64,000 nucleotides of DNA from the NCBI RefSeq assembly GCF_010093815.1, contig NW_022985550.1:1129074-1193073 (forward strand), read 5' to 3'. The stretch's first letter is position 1. Each line of letters opens with the position of its first letter. Made by a program: the position numbers and the translations under genes. Under the pieces are notes generated by a model, which did not search any database, had not been told where the DNA came from, and worked only from the letters and a program-made list of their open reading frames with translations. Positions 11,412-23,331 of this stretch are shown piece after piece. Source of the DNA: Pseudovirgaria hyperparasitica. Lineage: Eukaryota > Ascomycota > Dothideomycetes > Acrospermales > Acrospermaceae.

Positions 11412-11982
11412 AGTTCTTTACCGGAGATGAATGAAAGTGTTATGAATGAGGCTGGATGCAGCAGAGAGCGAAAGTAAGATTTTATTTTTGTGTCGATGAA
11501 GAGCGTATCCAAGAGAAGTCTGCCCCAAAAAGGGCATGAAGCGAAAGATAAGCATCGCAGTCTAATACAAGCAAGGTCGTTCCGACCGGTACCATCCTCG
11601 TCAAAACAGAAGGAGCATGCTGCATCTGTAGACTAATGTGTCGGCTCGTCTGGGACGTCCTTGATCTACAGACTGATCTGAAGAAAGTATGATACTCACC
11701 CAGCTCCAATACTAATCAGAAAATGCACATGCGCGCGTCTCAGCCAGATCCCGTGCAAAATGTGTTCAACGCGTGAGAGAAAGACGACGGATAAAATGTT
11801 GGAATGGCATGAGCGTGAGGCTTGGCATGGTGTTTGGTGGGGGTTTCCAGTAAAGGTTCAGCCTACTACCTGGCTGGAGCCACCTAGGAAGTCTTTGCCT
11901 CTCGTGCCGTCGCGCGCTTTCGACTTCTCAACCCCCTCCTCTTTACGAAGTTTCATCGCCATTTACACACAAAGTCGCCAAC
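11412..11982. promoter_or_regulatory. Divergent promoter region, membrane protein/TMA7
   Basis: These 571 bp separate two head-to-head starts. Open frames here have no family features and no ATG-anchored homology. No specific site is identifiable. Confidence 0.4.
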
Positions 11983-12298
11983 ATGCCTTCAGGAGCAGGA
12001 AGTACGTAAATTCGTACTAGTCGTACACCAAAGTCACCCACTAACGCGCCTCGCAGCTGGTACCAATCCCATCCACAATAAGCAGAAGAAAAAGGTTGCG
12101 AAGGAGTTGGACGAAGATGAGATAGCATTCAAGGCAAAGCAACAAGCTGGTCGGTCATGAATTACGTCCCATTATAGACATACTTGCTCACATGTGGATA
12201 CAGATAAGAAGGCGCGCGAAGAGATGGCGAAGAAAGCGGGAGGGAAAGGGCCTTTAAACAGCGGTAACCAGGGTATCAAGAAGTCTGGAAAGAAATAG
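11983..12298 (+). CDS. TMA7: Translation machinery-associated protein Tma7
   Basis: Three small exons, join(11983..12001, 12057..12149, 12204..12298), close to a 68-residue, very basic protein. It starts MPSGAGTNPIHNKQKKK, continues KELDEDEIAFKAKQQADKKA and ends GPLNSGNQGIKKSGKK, the invariant Tma7/CCDC72 C-terminus. The family associates with ribosomes; yeast mutants have altered translation. None of the exons is long enough to be found by a simple open-frame search. The first coding exon is 19 nt. The second intron uses a GTCGGT donor, which is unusual but preserves the conserved AFKAKQQAD core. Confidence 0.92.
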
Positions 12299-12893
12299 GT
12301 GCTTTCGTACTCGATATTGAAGCAGGACTGCGGTCAGAGACGAGCACATTGCTAGCATCTAATATAGAACCCTTGAAATTCTGCAGTAGTATTCGAGGAA
12401 ATACACTTGGTACTATTGCACCACACGATAGCGCTCAGGTAGAACGATTCCACCCTTGCAAAGTCGAGGGAGTTTGTGGTCTTTTGGAAAAACCATAAAT
12501 ACAATCACGCAAATGCTTCGACTCATATTCTTTCTATCACTACAGCAGACAGATGCGATCATGGGTCTACCAAGTAAGGCTGTTATCGATTGTGGCTGAT
12601 GATCCACATGAAGCGGTTGCCCCAGAGAACTCCACTTTGTTGTGTGTGGCTCGCTAGTTAGCTCATCACCCTTCCGGTTTCCATTCCTGGCAGTTCTAAA
12701 CCACAAAACCTCTTCGCAAACTTGTGCGCTTTCTCTCTGATACGTCATCATCTGTATTTACATATACACACCGTAAGCTGCGAACCAAACTCTACCATTA
12801 CGTTGTCCCCTACTAAGCGAAAACCCGTAGCAAGTCTTAGTGTGCCATCGGTTCCGCTCCGCCAGCAGGCGTTCGTACCCCCATATCACAAGC
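12299..12893. other. Intergenic region upstream of the GPI-protein gene
   Basis: These 595 bp hold the TMA7 3' end and the promoter of the next gene. No TATA box, repeat or RNA gene can be supported. Confidence 0.35.
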
Positions 12894-13709
12894 ATGCGGA
12901 ATGCAGTAATATCTGGGACTTTTCTGCTATCTGTCCTGGCAGCAGCAAACACCGACGAAGTCTACGCACCCTTCGACGAGCCAACCTTCGCCATTCTCGA
13001 AGATGTATCGGCAGACACCCACGATATCTCCCCAATGCGCGAGCTGCTAAGACGACAGAATGGATGCGATAGTGGATACACAAATTGTGGTAACCTAGGA
13101 GCAGCAGGTGCATGCTGCCGTCCAAACCAAGTCTGCTCAGCAGATTCACAAGGCCATGTAGGCTGTTGTCCTATCGGCGCAGCATGCACAGGCTCACTTG
13201 GGGGCTCAGCACCGACTGCAGGTTCCTCGTCGCCTACATTTATCTTCCCCTCAGGTACAGCTGCAACCACTACACAAGGCTTTTCAGTGGGTGATCCAAC
13301 CGGGGTTAGCGACGCGCCTTATAGTTACTCGACGGTGTCCAATCAATATTATCCGATACTCTATATACCCACAACTTACACCAACGCAGCCGCGTGCTCT
13401 TCGGCGTACTCGAGTCTTCAAACCGCTGTGGCGTCTTGTACAGCTGCTCTAGCAGGAGGAGCAAACGGTGTAACGATAAATGCTCCTAACGGCGGGATTA
13501 CTGTCGCCCCTATCACGGCGAGTCTGGATCTTCCTCAGGCGAGCTCGGTATGTTCGAGCTTGAGCTCAAGAGCAGGATTCGGTCTTGTGGTCGAAGCGTG
13601 CGGGAACTTTGGCAATGGTGGATCGGGAGCTGCGGGCAAGAACTGCAAAGGGTCTATATACGGCATTGGAGCAGGTCTCGCTGTGGGTGTTGCAGGCCAG
13701 ATGCTATGA
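12894..13709 (+). CDS. Secreted Cys-rich, probably GPI-anchored cell-surface protein
   Basis: Single-exon, 271 residues. The start at 12894 is preferred over any upstream start because it places a clean signal peptide (MRNAVISGTFLLSVLAAANT) at the N-terminus. A dibasic LLRRQ (about residues 51-55) is a likely Kex2 site. After it comes a compact cysteine module of about 45 residues (starting CDSGYTNCGNLGAAGACC) of the type often seen in fungal GPI proteins. The middle is Ser/Thr/Ala-rich. The C-terminus (GSIYGIGAGLAVGVAGQML) is small-residue and hydrophobic, as expected of a GPI attachment signal with an upstream Gly/Ala/Asn omega region. It probably sits on the plasma membrane or in the wall; function is unknown. 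Confidence 0.82.
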   Translation: MRNAVISGTFLLSVLAAANTDEVYAPFDEPTFAILEDVSADTHDISPMRELLRRQNGCDSGYTNCGNLGAAGACCRPNQVCSADSQGHVGCCPIGAACTGSLGGSAPTAGSSSPTFIFPSGTAATTTQGFSVGDPTGVSDAPYSYSTVSNQYYPILYIPTTYTNAAACSSAYSSLQTAVASCTAALAGGANGVTINAPNGGITVAPITASLDLPQASSVCSSLSSRAGFGLVVEACGNFGNGGSGAAGKNCKGSIYGIGAGLAVGVAGQML

Positions 13710-13956
13710 AGCTATTTTTTGAGATTGCGTAAACATGCAGCAATTCTATTATAGCAGGATGCTATATTTGTCTCTTTGAATGTGAGACCCTGAACGGTCG
13801 AATATCGAGCTTTAGCGACTGCGGGGTTAAAGTAATTTAGTGTGTACTTCTACCTTAAGGTTGGGATGTAAGATCATGAGATTTCCACACTACAGCTCAC
13901 ACATTACTCAAATTTCCTTGCAACGTCTTCTCTAGCTGCACCTATTGAATGCCGCA

Positions 13957-15008
13957 ATGCAGTCCGGTAATCAGTCCAAATATGCCATTCACGAAGCTGC
14001 CCGCGAGGGTCGAAGTAAGTATTTGCGGCGAAACCGGACACCCCCGAGAACACCATCCATCCACTGACATCCCAAACAGCAGCCGAAGTCGAATCTCTTC
14101 TAAATGTACGTACGATGACCACTAAAACCAACAGCCCCACCGCCACCAGCTCAAACTCACATCCTGTCCAGGCAAACCCAAAACTCGCCTCGCGCCGCGA
14201 CGAAGATGATCGCCTCCCCCTCCACTGGGCCGTGTCCTACAACCGCACGCCGATAATCACACTATTAATGGACAGCCCAGGCTTCGACGTCGACGCAAAA
14301 GTAAAGACCACCCAACAGCCGTCATGCTCGCTCTCCTGCCTCCTCACATAGACAGGAGCTCACTGACCGGTGACGCAGGACGGCTCCGGCTGGACGGCAC
14401 TCATGATGGCATCCAGCGTGAAAGACGGCGAGGACATGGTCGCCGTCCTGCTCGCCAAAGGCGCAGACGTGAATCTGAAGAGTAACGTTCACACATGCAC
14501 GCTGCACGCACGTCGTGTGCGCGTGACAAGGTAACAGTACTGACATGTCCTTGCAGACAACAACGGTCAGACTGCCCTGCATTTTACCGCCTCGAAGACC
14601 AATCTCGATATTGCACGCACACTCGTTGCTGCTGGCGCAACTGCTCGTGTCAAGGACAAGCGCCAGCAGCTCCCCCTTCATCGTGCCGCGGCCGTCGGGT
14701 CTGTGCCTATGCTCAAGCTCCTGCTTGAGAACAAGAGTCCTGTCAATGCGACAGATATAGACGGGATGACGGCTCTGCACCATGCGGTGTCCGAAGGGCA
14801 TGGCGACGCGGCGTTGTTGCTGATGAAGGAGGGCGCGGAGACGGATAAGAGGACTGGTGACGGGGTGCTGGCGATTGATCTTGCGCCAGATGCAAAGGTT
14901 TGTACTGCGAAAGGAGGGTCCAAGGGAATTGGCTGACAACATATACAGATCCGTAATTTCATCCTGAGCAGCGCCGAGCGCGAGGGCATTGATATAACAG
15001 AGTCGTAG
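13957..15008 (+). CDS. NAS6: Ankyrin-repeat proteasome assembly chaperone (Nas6/gankyrin/PSMD10)
   Basis: Six exons, join(13957..14014, 14080..14105, 14172..14300, 14379..14481, 14557..14897, 14949..15008), give 238 residues against about 228 in yeast Nas6. The start (MQSGNQSKYAIHEAAREGR) matches the first ankyrin helix pair. Successive repeats show the consensus: RLPLHWAVSYNRTPIITLLM, GWTALMMASSVKDGEDMVAV, GQTALHFTASKTN, QLPLHRAAAVGSVPMLKLLL and GMTALHHAVSEGHGDAALLL. Nas6 binds the C-domain of the Rpt3 ATPase and guides assembly of the 19S base. Exon 2 is only 26 nt. All six exons keep frame with GT..AG introns of about 50-75 bp. Other short ankyrin proteins are possible, but length and repeat count favour Nas6. 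Confidence 0.85.
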
Positions 15009-15134
15009 CTAATCTATACTGCGCGCTACATATGCAAAACGTAGTCCAAGCGCATTCTGTATGCTCGCTCGCTCGCTCAAAACGCAGTCGCGTTAAGCAA
15101 GATCCAACAAGACCCGAGACGCCGAAATTTCCAG

Positions 15135-17860
15135 CTAAGACATGGTCCGCTCAACCAAGTCCCTATAAATATTCTTCAGGTCCTGGACATCATTCGTCAA
15201 CTCATCCACACGCTCGCTCTTCTCACCCAGCATCTCTAGCGTCGTCTGGTACCGTGCATCTACCTGCTTGACCTCTTCCTCGAGCCGTGCTACACGCTCG
15301 TCTGCGGCGCGCTTCTCCTCAACTTCGCGCATGAGTGCGACGACTTCATTTCGCGCCTCGTCGCGTTGTGCAAGCATTCGTGCCATTTCTTCTTTTGTGG
15401 CCGCCTTTTCGCTCTCGAGTCTGCGCACCGCAGCACTCATGCGCTCCACGAGTTGGACTGAGGGACCGGCGCCGGCGGTGCTGGCGGATATGACATCGTT
15501 GATGGTCGGACGCGGCGAGGAGATGGTGTCGAAATCCTCGTCCATTATGGGGTGGATCGAGGGTGCATGGTTCAAGCCACCGTTCATGTTGGAGAGCGAG
15601 GGCGTGGAGTCTTGGCGCTTGGGTGTCGTTTCAGGGGTTCGCACAGGCATACTAGGACTGCGGCGACTTTCTGGTCTTGTTCCCACGGTTCGTCGATTGT
15701 GAAGACCACCACTGAGACCGAAACCTGGGAAGTCGGCGTTGGATTGCTTGCGCATGTAGGACGATGCCGGGGCGCCGGGAGATTCAGCGCGGAGGAACGA
15801 TGCATCGGTCGGGGTGTGATTCATCATCTCGGACTTCCACTTTGCCTTTTCCATGTCTAGTCTCTGAGTGAGCTCTGCGTCCCATACTTTTTTCTGGCGA
15901 TCAAAGTCGGACTTCGTATCCTGTAGCTCTGCCTCGATCTCAGCCGATTTGCTTTCGAAGCGCTGGGCAGCTTTGCGATGCTCGTGGACATCTTGCTCTA
16001 GCGTCCTCGCTCGCTCGTTCACGGACTCAAGCTCGTCTTCTAGTTTGCGAGCTTTCGCGTTGACATCGCGAGCTTTCCGGCGAATATCGTTTTCCCGCTT
16101 CGACACATCGTCCCGCTCCTTCTCGAGGGCTGCGACCCGCGAGGTGAGGGTACTTTCAATGCCTTGCCAGTTTTCGCTCGCTAGAGCGTACTGGGTTTGA
16201 AGCGTTTCGATTTGACGGAGGAGTTTGGTCTGAGAGTCGCCGGTGGAGGAGACTTCTTCTGTGCGAGAGCGCAGAACTTCAAGCTTGGTTTCAAGATTCT
16301 GTCAAAGAATATTAGTTAGGCAACAAATACGTTCTGACACGGATAGCTCACCGAGATTTCGCTTTTGAGCTCCATCTCTACGACCTTTGACCTCTCCGAC
16401 TGCCGTGCGGCCTCCTCCTTGACATCTTGGACCTCTGTCTTCGCCCGATCCTCTGCAAGCTTCTTCTCAATCTTGATGTCTTCCAGCTCCTCATTGAGTT
16501 TCGCCACAGTGCGTCGTTCGGCCTCCAGAGCTCCAGATTGGGCCTTTTTCTCTGCCTGCTCTGCCCGAGTCACGCTGTCAGCTAGTTGCTTCCGCAATTC
16601 TGTAATAGTAATCGACGCGCTCTCTTTCTCTCGCTTTATTTCCTCAACATCTTTCTCTATGCGCGCTACGATCTTCAACTTCTCCTGAGATAGTTTTTCG
16701 GCAGCTTCTGCGCGTCTCGTTCGTTCGCGCTCTTCCACAGTGATTTCTTCTGCCTTGGTGACTCGCCGCTTGAGGTCCGCAATCTCTATGTCCTGCTCTC
16801 CAATTTTTACTCGTAGCTTTTTGATCAGACCGGATTGCTGCAACTCCTTTTTCGACAATTTCTCGCCCTCTTTCAGCAGCCCAGCAATCTGATTGTCCTT
16901 CTCCGCTAGTTTCTTCTCTGGTGATGAAGCAGGCGCAGCTTCCGCTGAGGCTTTCGAGGTCGCTGATAGTTGGTCGGATAGGTAATTAAGCTTGGATTGA
17001 AGAGCATCAATGCGCTCCAAGTGAGAAGTGATCTCAGCCTGGTGCTCTTCAAGAGTCTGTGTATGAGCCCTCTGGAGCATGGTCAGCTCGCTATCAAGGG
17101 TGGTGGGCGATTTAGGTCGCGGTTGTGAAGCCACTTGCGCATCCTCTGCAGGGAGGTTTATTGCAGGCACATTTGGGTTCGCCTCCTCTACGGCGATTGG
17201 CGCAACCGAAGCTGAATCCTGAGATATTTGAGGGAGGTCTTCGGGATCATTGATAGTAGTAATCGTTGCGCTTGGTTGTATATCTGCTGCCTTTGGCGTA
17301 TCTTCATTGATGCTCGCGACTTCCTCGATCTTGGACTTCTCTTCCACTATTTCTTCAGTTTTCTCCTCATCCTTGGTATCCGGTTCAGAGGATGTTGGTA
17401 TGTTGTCAGAGTTCACCTGATTAAGCGCCTTGATGATTTCAGAGGTCCTCGAGTCTATACTCGACCGTGTTGTGTCTGCTATAACCGGACTGGCCGTTCG
17501 TTGTATTTCCACAGAGGGTCTGCTCGCACTCGGCGATCGACCTTGAGTGGCCCTCTCAAGCTTCTCTTGTAATCTACTCTTCTGCACAGCCGCGGCTGAT
17601 CTACTCTGCGAACCGGCCCTCGACATGCCTTCAGCCCAGGTCAGCATGCTGAAACACCTTCAGATACGATGTATTGGCGACAAACCTTGCTCTGGCTTTG
17701 GCTGTTCAGCTACAGCTGCTTTCGCAGCCTTTGCCTGTTTAGCCTCCAATTCAAGCTGTCTGGTCTTCGCCGAAGCTCCATCTTCTTCGCCTAGTACTTT
17801 ATCTAGGCGGTTCTCCAGCCCGCTGACCGCAGCGGTCGCCCACGAGGACCATTTGCTCAT
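15135..17860 (-). CDS. SGM1: TMF1/Sgm1-family golgin (Ypt6/Rab6 effector)
   Basis: Three exons, complement(join(15135..16298, 16352..17628, 17686..17860)), give 871 residues. The N-terminus MSKWSSWATAAVSGLENRLD is the short amphipathic start of fungal TMF proteins. The middle is a long heptad coiled coil (about 210-480 and on through exon 3, with LQTQYALASENWQGIE). The C-terminal 110 residues (VERMSAAVRRLESEKAATKE to LKNIYRDLVERT) form the TATA-element-modulatory-factor domain that in this family binds Rab6/Ypt6 on Golgi membranes. The role is vesicle tethering and Golgi shape. The first acceptor is my choice, giving EQG|MSRAG; an alternative a few bases upstream would put a stop in frame. 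It sits tail-to-tail with NAS6, 126 bp apart. Confidence 0.88.
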
Positions 17861-19103
17861 CCTCAACTACGTGGATGCAAACGCAATAGGTGGCCAGATG
17901 TCGTACTACAGTTGTGCAGGCGACAGGCTGCAATTGCTATGCATGACGTTCTAGAAGCTCTACAGCAGTAGGGTACCGGGAAACGAGCAAAGTCGATGGG
18001 ATGCAGGAGATGCGGTGGACTGGAAATCGGCGCGCACAGAACGAGTGGATGGCTCCGTGAGCAAGCTGGAGCACAAGGCGCGGCGGATGGTGACAGGCGG
18101 TTGTGTATATGTGTTCCGTTGTCTGAGAGTGGTGTTACGCGGCGAGGATTGAATGAGCAGTTGTAACCTGGTCAGCCTGTTTCAGCGCTAGCGTCGGTTC
18201 TCTTGCGACGGCATGTGGGGCCAGTGAGTGACCAGCTCTCTAAGGTTCTATCAAAAACGTCCCAGCCTGTTGCTACGCTTCTGTGCACACTATGAAATTA
18301 AGCAGGTAATCGGGCTTTCACAATGGACCAGTGTAGCTTTTATATTTCCGCATAGCGTCAGGCGCAAGTTTGACCGTGCCACAATGCAGCATAGGTATGG
18401 CGCTTATGAAGTCGATGAGTACTATTTTCGGACCACACTGCGCCAATTTGCTATGCTGTTATTGGAGAACCTGTAAGGAACAGTGTGGAGATGTTTCTTA
18501 GTTCTAGCACTATGCTTGGAGTCTGTTTCTAGATTCCCCAATCTTGTCTTCTAAAGGTGCCGTTTATGCATACAGACTGCGACAACGTGCTCACCTTCAA
18601 CACCACATTTCTCTCGTCTTTTCAATCCAAGTAACAGCACAAACAGGGAATCGGTCAAGTGTCCCAGAGAGCCGGAATACAAGGCCCCAGAATACACACC
18701 CACCCAATCTGATATCACAAGCGTCTGTACATTCGCGCAATGTCATTTACGATATCCCCAGCATTGCGCTTCCCACTTCTGAGCTGGAAGCCCGAATCTG
18801 TACTGAGAGAAGCTCGCTCAATTAGTGTCGTCGTTAGAGCTTGATCTTATCACAAGTCTATTATACTACCTGAAGCCATATGTCATTTTTGGAGATGTCT
18901 GGACAGATTCACTCGGTCGATATAATTGATAGACCGGAGTAAAGCCATGAATCATGGGTTCACTAGCAATTCAGATTGATAGAAGACAAGAACCTATGCA
19001 AAGAAGTCAATGTTTACCTTTTGACGCCCCGTTTGCTCTCTCCAAATTACAGACGCCCCATCCCTCCGACCGTATGAACTCCTCGCTCCATTCAACAAGT
19101 CTC
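17861..19103. other. Long intergenic region between SGM1 and GCN5
   Basis: These 1243 bp hold the SGM1 promoter and the GCN5 3' end. Three modest open frames occur on the plus strand (18228-18476, 18544-18825, 18954-19235), but none shows domain features, a signal peptide or sensible splice partners. I find no gene, RNA or repeat here. Confidence 0.4.
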
Positions 19104-20385
19104 TCAATTGTTATTCTCAAGAAGATGACACCACTCTGGAATATCCTTGATGAGCGTCCACATGAACTTCTCCAGCTTCACTGCACACTTCGCGTACACA
19201 GTTGTAGCATCATTGTACTCTCGGCAATTCGATAGGACCAACTTCAGATCATCAACGATTTCCTTTGGCGTACTGTAAGAGCCGCTCTCGAGCCTCTCCT
19301 CCATGGTAGACAGGTCCATGGGGTGAGCTATGGCAATATAGTAACCAGGAACTTCGTCTTTGTTGACGGGCTGAAGAAAGGGCCATGCTTGCTTATGGTT
19401 TGAGATCTCACTTAGGAAGCGTCGGAAGACATTGAAATGAGGTCCGCGACATGGTTCCCGTGCTAGCTCGTCCATCGCTGGGGTCCAGCCAGTGGCTTTG
19501 ATTGCAGGGATAGAGTAGGGGTCGATCCGAGTAATATTCCCGCTGGCCCATTGCTGAGGCGGCACATAGACAACGTGGCTTTGGCTCAGGATGCGGAGTT
19601 TCGCTTGCACAGCTTCTTTCTGTTTCAAAAGCATGCGGCCAGCCTGAAGATAGCGGATTCGGGGGAGCATAGTGCACTGCATGAGAGTTCCCCCATCATA
19701 ATCCTTGATATATCCCCCCCAAACGGACTTAGGCAGTGTAATGTGCTTTGTAAACCCTTGCTTTCGGAAATAGCCCGTTGCAAGATTGTCAGCATAAGTC
19801 AGAAAATGCATGATTGGAGAAGTAGCCCGGACATAGTCTTTTAGGTGAGCCATTATGTGTGCTCCATACCCTTTATCCTGTTGATCCATAGAAACTGCAC
19901 AGAAAACGATTTCTGCAAATTGGCGAACAGCGAATTCACGAATTGATATTCCGGCAATGACTTCAAGGGGCATTTTGACTATGGCAAGAGATAGATGCGT
20001 GCGATCGTAAACAAGACGTGCGATATAATCTTTGGGCATGTTCGGCAGTTGCTTATGAAATAGATTTTTAAGCCCGGTCAAGATGATTGTGCTTTCTCTG
20101 GAAGCATCGTTGTGGACCACTCGAAGCTCGATTTCTCCATTTCGTTCTTCTATGACTGCAGGCTGACAATGGATTAGCTAGCTTTTTGCAAAAGTAGTAT
20201 GTGGTCAGTATGCCTACCTTTTCCGGGAGAGCAACGCCCCACTCGTTTGGGGCGGGTTGACTCTCCGTGTCAGCCAATCTATTGTCTAGGAACTCAACCC
20301 TTTTAGGTCCGGGGCTTGGGTGCGACTCTTGGGAGGCCTTGCGCTTCACAAGAGCAGGAGTAGACTGCAAATCAGCGCTATCCAT
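19104..20385 (-). CDS. GCN5: Histone acetyltransferase Gcn5 (SAGA/ADA catalytic subunit)
   Basis: Two exons, complement(join(19104..20162, 20218..20385)), give 408 residues. The N-terminal 55 residues are a basic, disordered lead ([16 protein letters not shown]). Exon 2 begins [12 protein letters not shown], then the GNAT domain: [27 protein letters not shown]..., the catalytic Glu in [10 protein letters not shown], the acetyl-CoA loop [10 protein letters not shown], and [18 protein letters not shown]. The C-terminal bromodomain has WPFLQPV, the [12 protein letters not shown] turn and the acetyl-lysine-binding Asn in NCREYND. It acetylates histone H3 within SAGA. The start at 20385 is the first ATG in the frame. 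Several normally conserved positions differ (for example [25 protein letters not shown]), so a diverged paralogue is possible. Confidence 0.92.
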
Positions 20386-21111
20386 GACCAAAGTCGTAGG
20401 TCAGCCCGGAGGTTCAAATCATGAGAGTAGCAGTATGTCGTATGTGCAGTGAGAATGTGGTTTGTTTACAATTTATATTCGTTTCGCCAGTCCAAGGAGC
20501 ATCGGGCCGCGATTTATCCGCAATTAGGGCCTTGTATTGCACTAGCCACCTGAAGCCCTGCAGGAGCGTGACAGCCACATTGCTTTAATTAGAACTAGAA
20601 CCCTAGAACTCAATCACCACGATCAAGTTGTAACTGAAGATAATCAACAAATAGCTGTTTCGACAGATCCTTACTCGGTATCAGCATAGCAGTACACTCT
20701 ACGACGAGGATTGAGGAAAAGATGGGATGTGAGGGCATCCCGTAATATGGTAAGCGTACAGATACGAATAAATCGTAGAAGAGCTGTTGGGTATACATAT
20801 GGATGCATTGGGAGATGTACTGGTGAGATTATAAAGGTAGAAAAGTGGAAAGGCAGGGGTGTTGGCATATTGGGAAAGGGGAGGCAAGGTTGGAGTGCTG
20901 CAGACTTGTAATTGCGGACTTGTTTTGAAGCATATCAGGGGAGAATTCCGGTCGTAAGGAATACTTATGCGGGGATGGATGTAGATGCAGAGACGTCGCG
21001 ATATGAGCAACGTGATCGCTGCGCTTGAACTAAGAATATGATAGTATTTCAGATGCGTCCAGCGAGAATTCGGAATCGATTGGGTCTCCGACAGTAGATT
21101 CGTTCTGGTAT
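20386..21111. other. Intergenic region between GCN5 and UTP3
   Basis: These 726 bp hold the GCN5 promoter and UTP3 3' end. A GGTTCAAATC string near 20410 resembles a tRNA B box, but no cloverleaf can be folded around it. No gene is supported. Confidence 0.4.
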
Positions 21112-23066
21112 CTATAGCTTGACACTCTTCACCAAGCCCTTCTTGATACCAGTCAATTCTCCCTTGTAGCCTCCCCTGCCCTCGCCCCCACTGTACACCG
21201 GCTTCATACTCTTCAACTTCTTTTTCTTCTCGTCGTACTTTTTGCGCTTCTTTACACGAGGATTACGGACATCCTTCTTCCGTTTTGGCGTCAGACCCTT
21301 ATTCTTAGAGATCTGGTAGCTGATTTCACGCCTTCCGTCCGGACCAATGACCTCCTCTTGGATGACCTCGCCTCCCTCGCGAGCAGCCTGTGCGAATGCC
21401 TCCGCGCGGTCTTGCTTGTCAAGTTTGCGCTTCTTGGATCGAGCGGCAACCATATCGTAGTATTCGTCGTCATCGCTTTTGTCGTCGCCCCTAATCTCAC
21501 GAGCTTGCTTGTGGTCCTCTTCGTCGCTTTCGCCTCCGAGATCATCCCCCTTTTGATTTTTTCCCCGTTTGACTGCTTCCGCGTTAAGCCGCTGTTGACG
21601 ATCGCGAAGGCGCTCACGATGGGGAACATCCATATCTCCACCATAGTCTCGCCTTGACGCATCCCTTTTGTTGGACTTCTGGGTGATTTGGGAGGTGTAA
21701 AACTTGAGACTCTTCCGCTTTTTAGCTTTCTCAGCGAGTTCCTCTGCAGTCAGGTCGATCTCATCGCCCAAGTCCGAGTCATCCTCTGCATTTTTCGATG
21801 GATTGATCTGTGGCTCGGAGAATTTCTTTGACTTGATTTGCTTCGTTAGTGAAGACAAAGCAGCCAAATCTTCCTCCGTCTTCCGTTTTCTCTCTACTTT
21901 TCGAGCCTCAGCCTCAGCCTTGGCCTGTTGTACGGCCTTTTCGGCCTTTGTTTTCTTCTTGGACGTGGCAGCCTTCTTAGCGAGCGTAGTCTTACTTGGT
22001 TCTGGCGCTTTCATGGTGACTTCTTTCTCAGAGACTTCATCCACCTCTTCGATGTCAGAAAGCTCAGTGTCCTCGTCATCTTCGGCAAGATCCTTAACTC
22101 TGTTCCATATAGTCTGACATTGAATGAGCGTGTGTATAACAGGATGTTCACGAATTTCTTTTGGTGCCTTGGCGGTGATGATATTCTTGTCGTCGCTGAA
22201 AGTTGACGTCAACAAGGCGAAATACATCGCGATGGACGACAAGTATGAAGCCAGAGCTTGATATTTGATCATGCGCCTGGACGTATGTGAAGCCACGCCA
22301 AGCTTTTGTGCAGCAGCTACGGACACCGACAGACGGTTGTATGTAGGTTGTAGAGCCACGAGCTCCTTTGACAAGGGATCGAATTCGGGATAACGAGTTT
22401 TGAGCTCTTTGAGCTGCTCATCGCTGGACATGTCCGTGATTTTCTTTTGTGGGAGGACCTGAGTGACGACACCCTCGTCGTCGTCATCGATGTCCTTTTT
22501 GGCGCCGGCGGCCCATTCCTCTTCGTCGAAGCCATAGTCTGCATCGGTCATGCTTTGGAGCTGCTTCTTCTGCATCCTCAGGGCCTCCGCCTCTTCTTCC
22601 AATGCTTCTTCCTCTCTCTCGATTTCATCTGCACCATAATAATCATTCTTAGACTGACCCCAGCCCTGCTCGTCCAGGTCGTCTTCTGAATCTGCTTGAT
22701 CGGCGCCATCTTCCATATCATCATCGTCATCATCCTCTAGTTCATCCTCTTCAGATTCGCCCTCGCTATCGCTGGCTTCGGCATAGTTAAGAGCCTCTTC
22801 GTCTAGTTCTAGGAACTCATCTACGTAATGTTAGACGCATCGCACAGAAGCGCCAAAGAGCGAGACAAACCTTTTTCTCTCTGCTTCCGCTGCCTCTTGA
22901 CTTCCGGCCCTTCGTCCAATAGCACCTTATCCCGATTCAGCAAAAATTCGTCCTCCGAGTCTGCGACATCCTCGTAGGTCCGAATGTTCAGTTTGGAAGG
23001 CTTCTCCACCACATCTGTCTCGGGAATTTGCCCAGATGGCTTTCCCGCTTTCCTCTTCTTGCCCAT
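21112..23066 (-). CDS. UTP3: U3 processome protein Sas10/Utp3
   Basis: Two exons, complement(join(21112..22820, 22871..23066)), give 634 residues. The N-terminus is basic and then strongly acidic (EDDDDDD stretch). A central Sas10/Utp3/C1D domain is visible at about residues 185-270 (LQPTYNRLSVSVAAAQKL, then QALASYLSSIAMYFALL). A Lys/Glu-rich linker follows, and the last 75 residues are the Sas10 C-terminal domain (LTPKRKKDVRNPRVKKRKKY ... VYSGGEGRGGYKGELTGIK), which is nearly invariant in the family. The role is 18S rRNA maturation in the small-subunit processome in the nucleolus. The 50 bp intron splits the Asp codon of DEFLELDEE. Confidence 0.93.
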
Positions 23067-23331
23067 ATTTGAATGTGTGGTGTGTGTGTGGTGTAGACCC
23101 TTTCGGCAGGGATGCTTGCGGAGAGTTGATCATCACAAAAATTTCGTTTGACGTCGGGCGTCGGCACTTAACATGCGCCACACGCCACAGCCAGGGTCAA
23201 TTAGCTGGGGTTTATGGTCGCGTATACGCTAACACCTAAGTAACTACTAGCCGTGAATCTTCTTGGCTGACATTAATCTTAAGCAAGTAAGAAATGAACC
23301 ACAGCTCCCACTCTCCTCTTCCGCACGCTCG

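Noticed and set aside
12722-13072. Plus-strand frame upstream of and overlapping the GPI-protein gene
   Set aside because: No signal peptide or domain; overlaps the better-supported frame starting at 12894.
18228-19235. Three plus-strand frames between SGM1 and GCN5
   Set aside because: No domain, signal peptide, or consistent splice pattern; the last overlaps the GCN5 3' end.
20400-20430. tRNA B-box-like GGTTCAAATC
   Set aside because: No matching A box or acceptor stem; lies just upstream of the GCN5 start.
23263-23331. Upstream in-frame ATG of TSC10
   Set aside because: Adds 23 residues without family similarity and displaces the membrane helix from the N-terminus.
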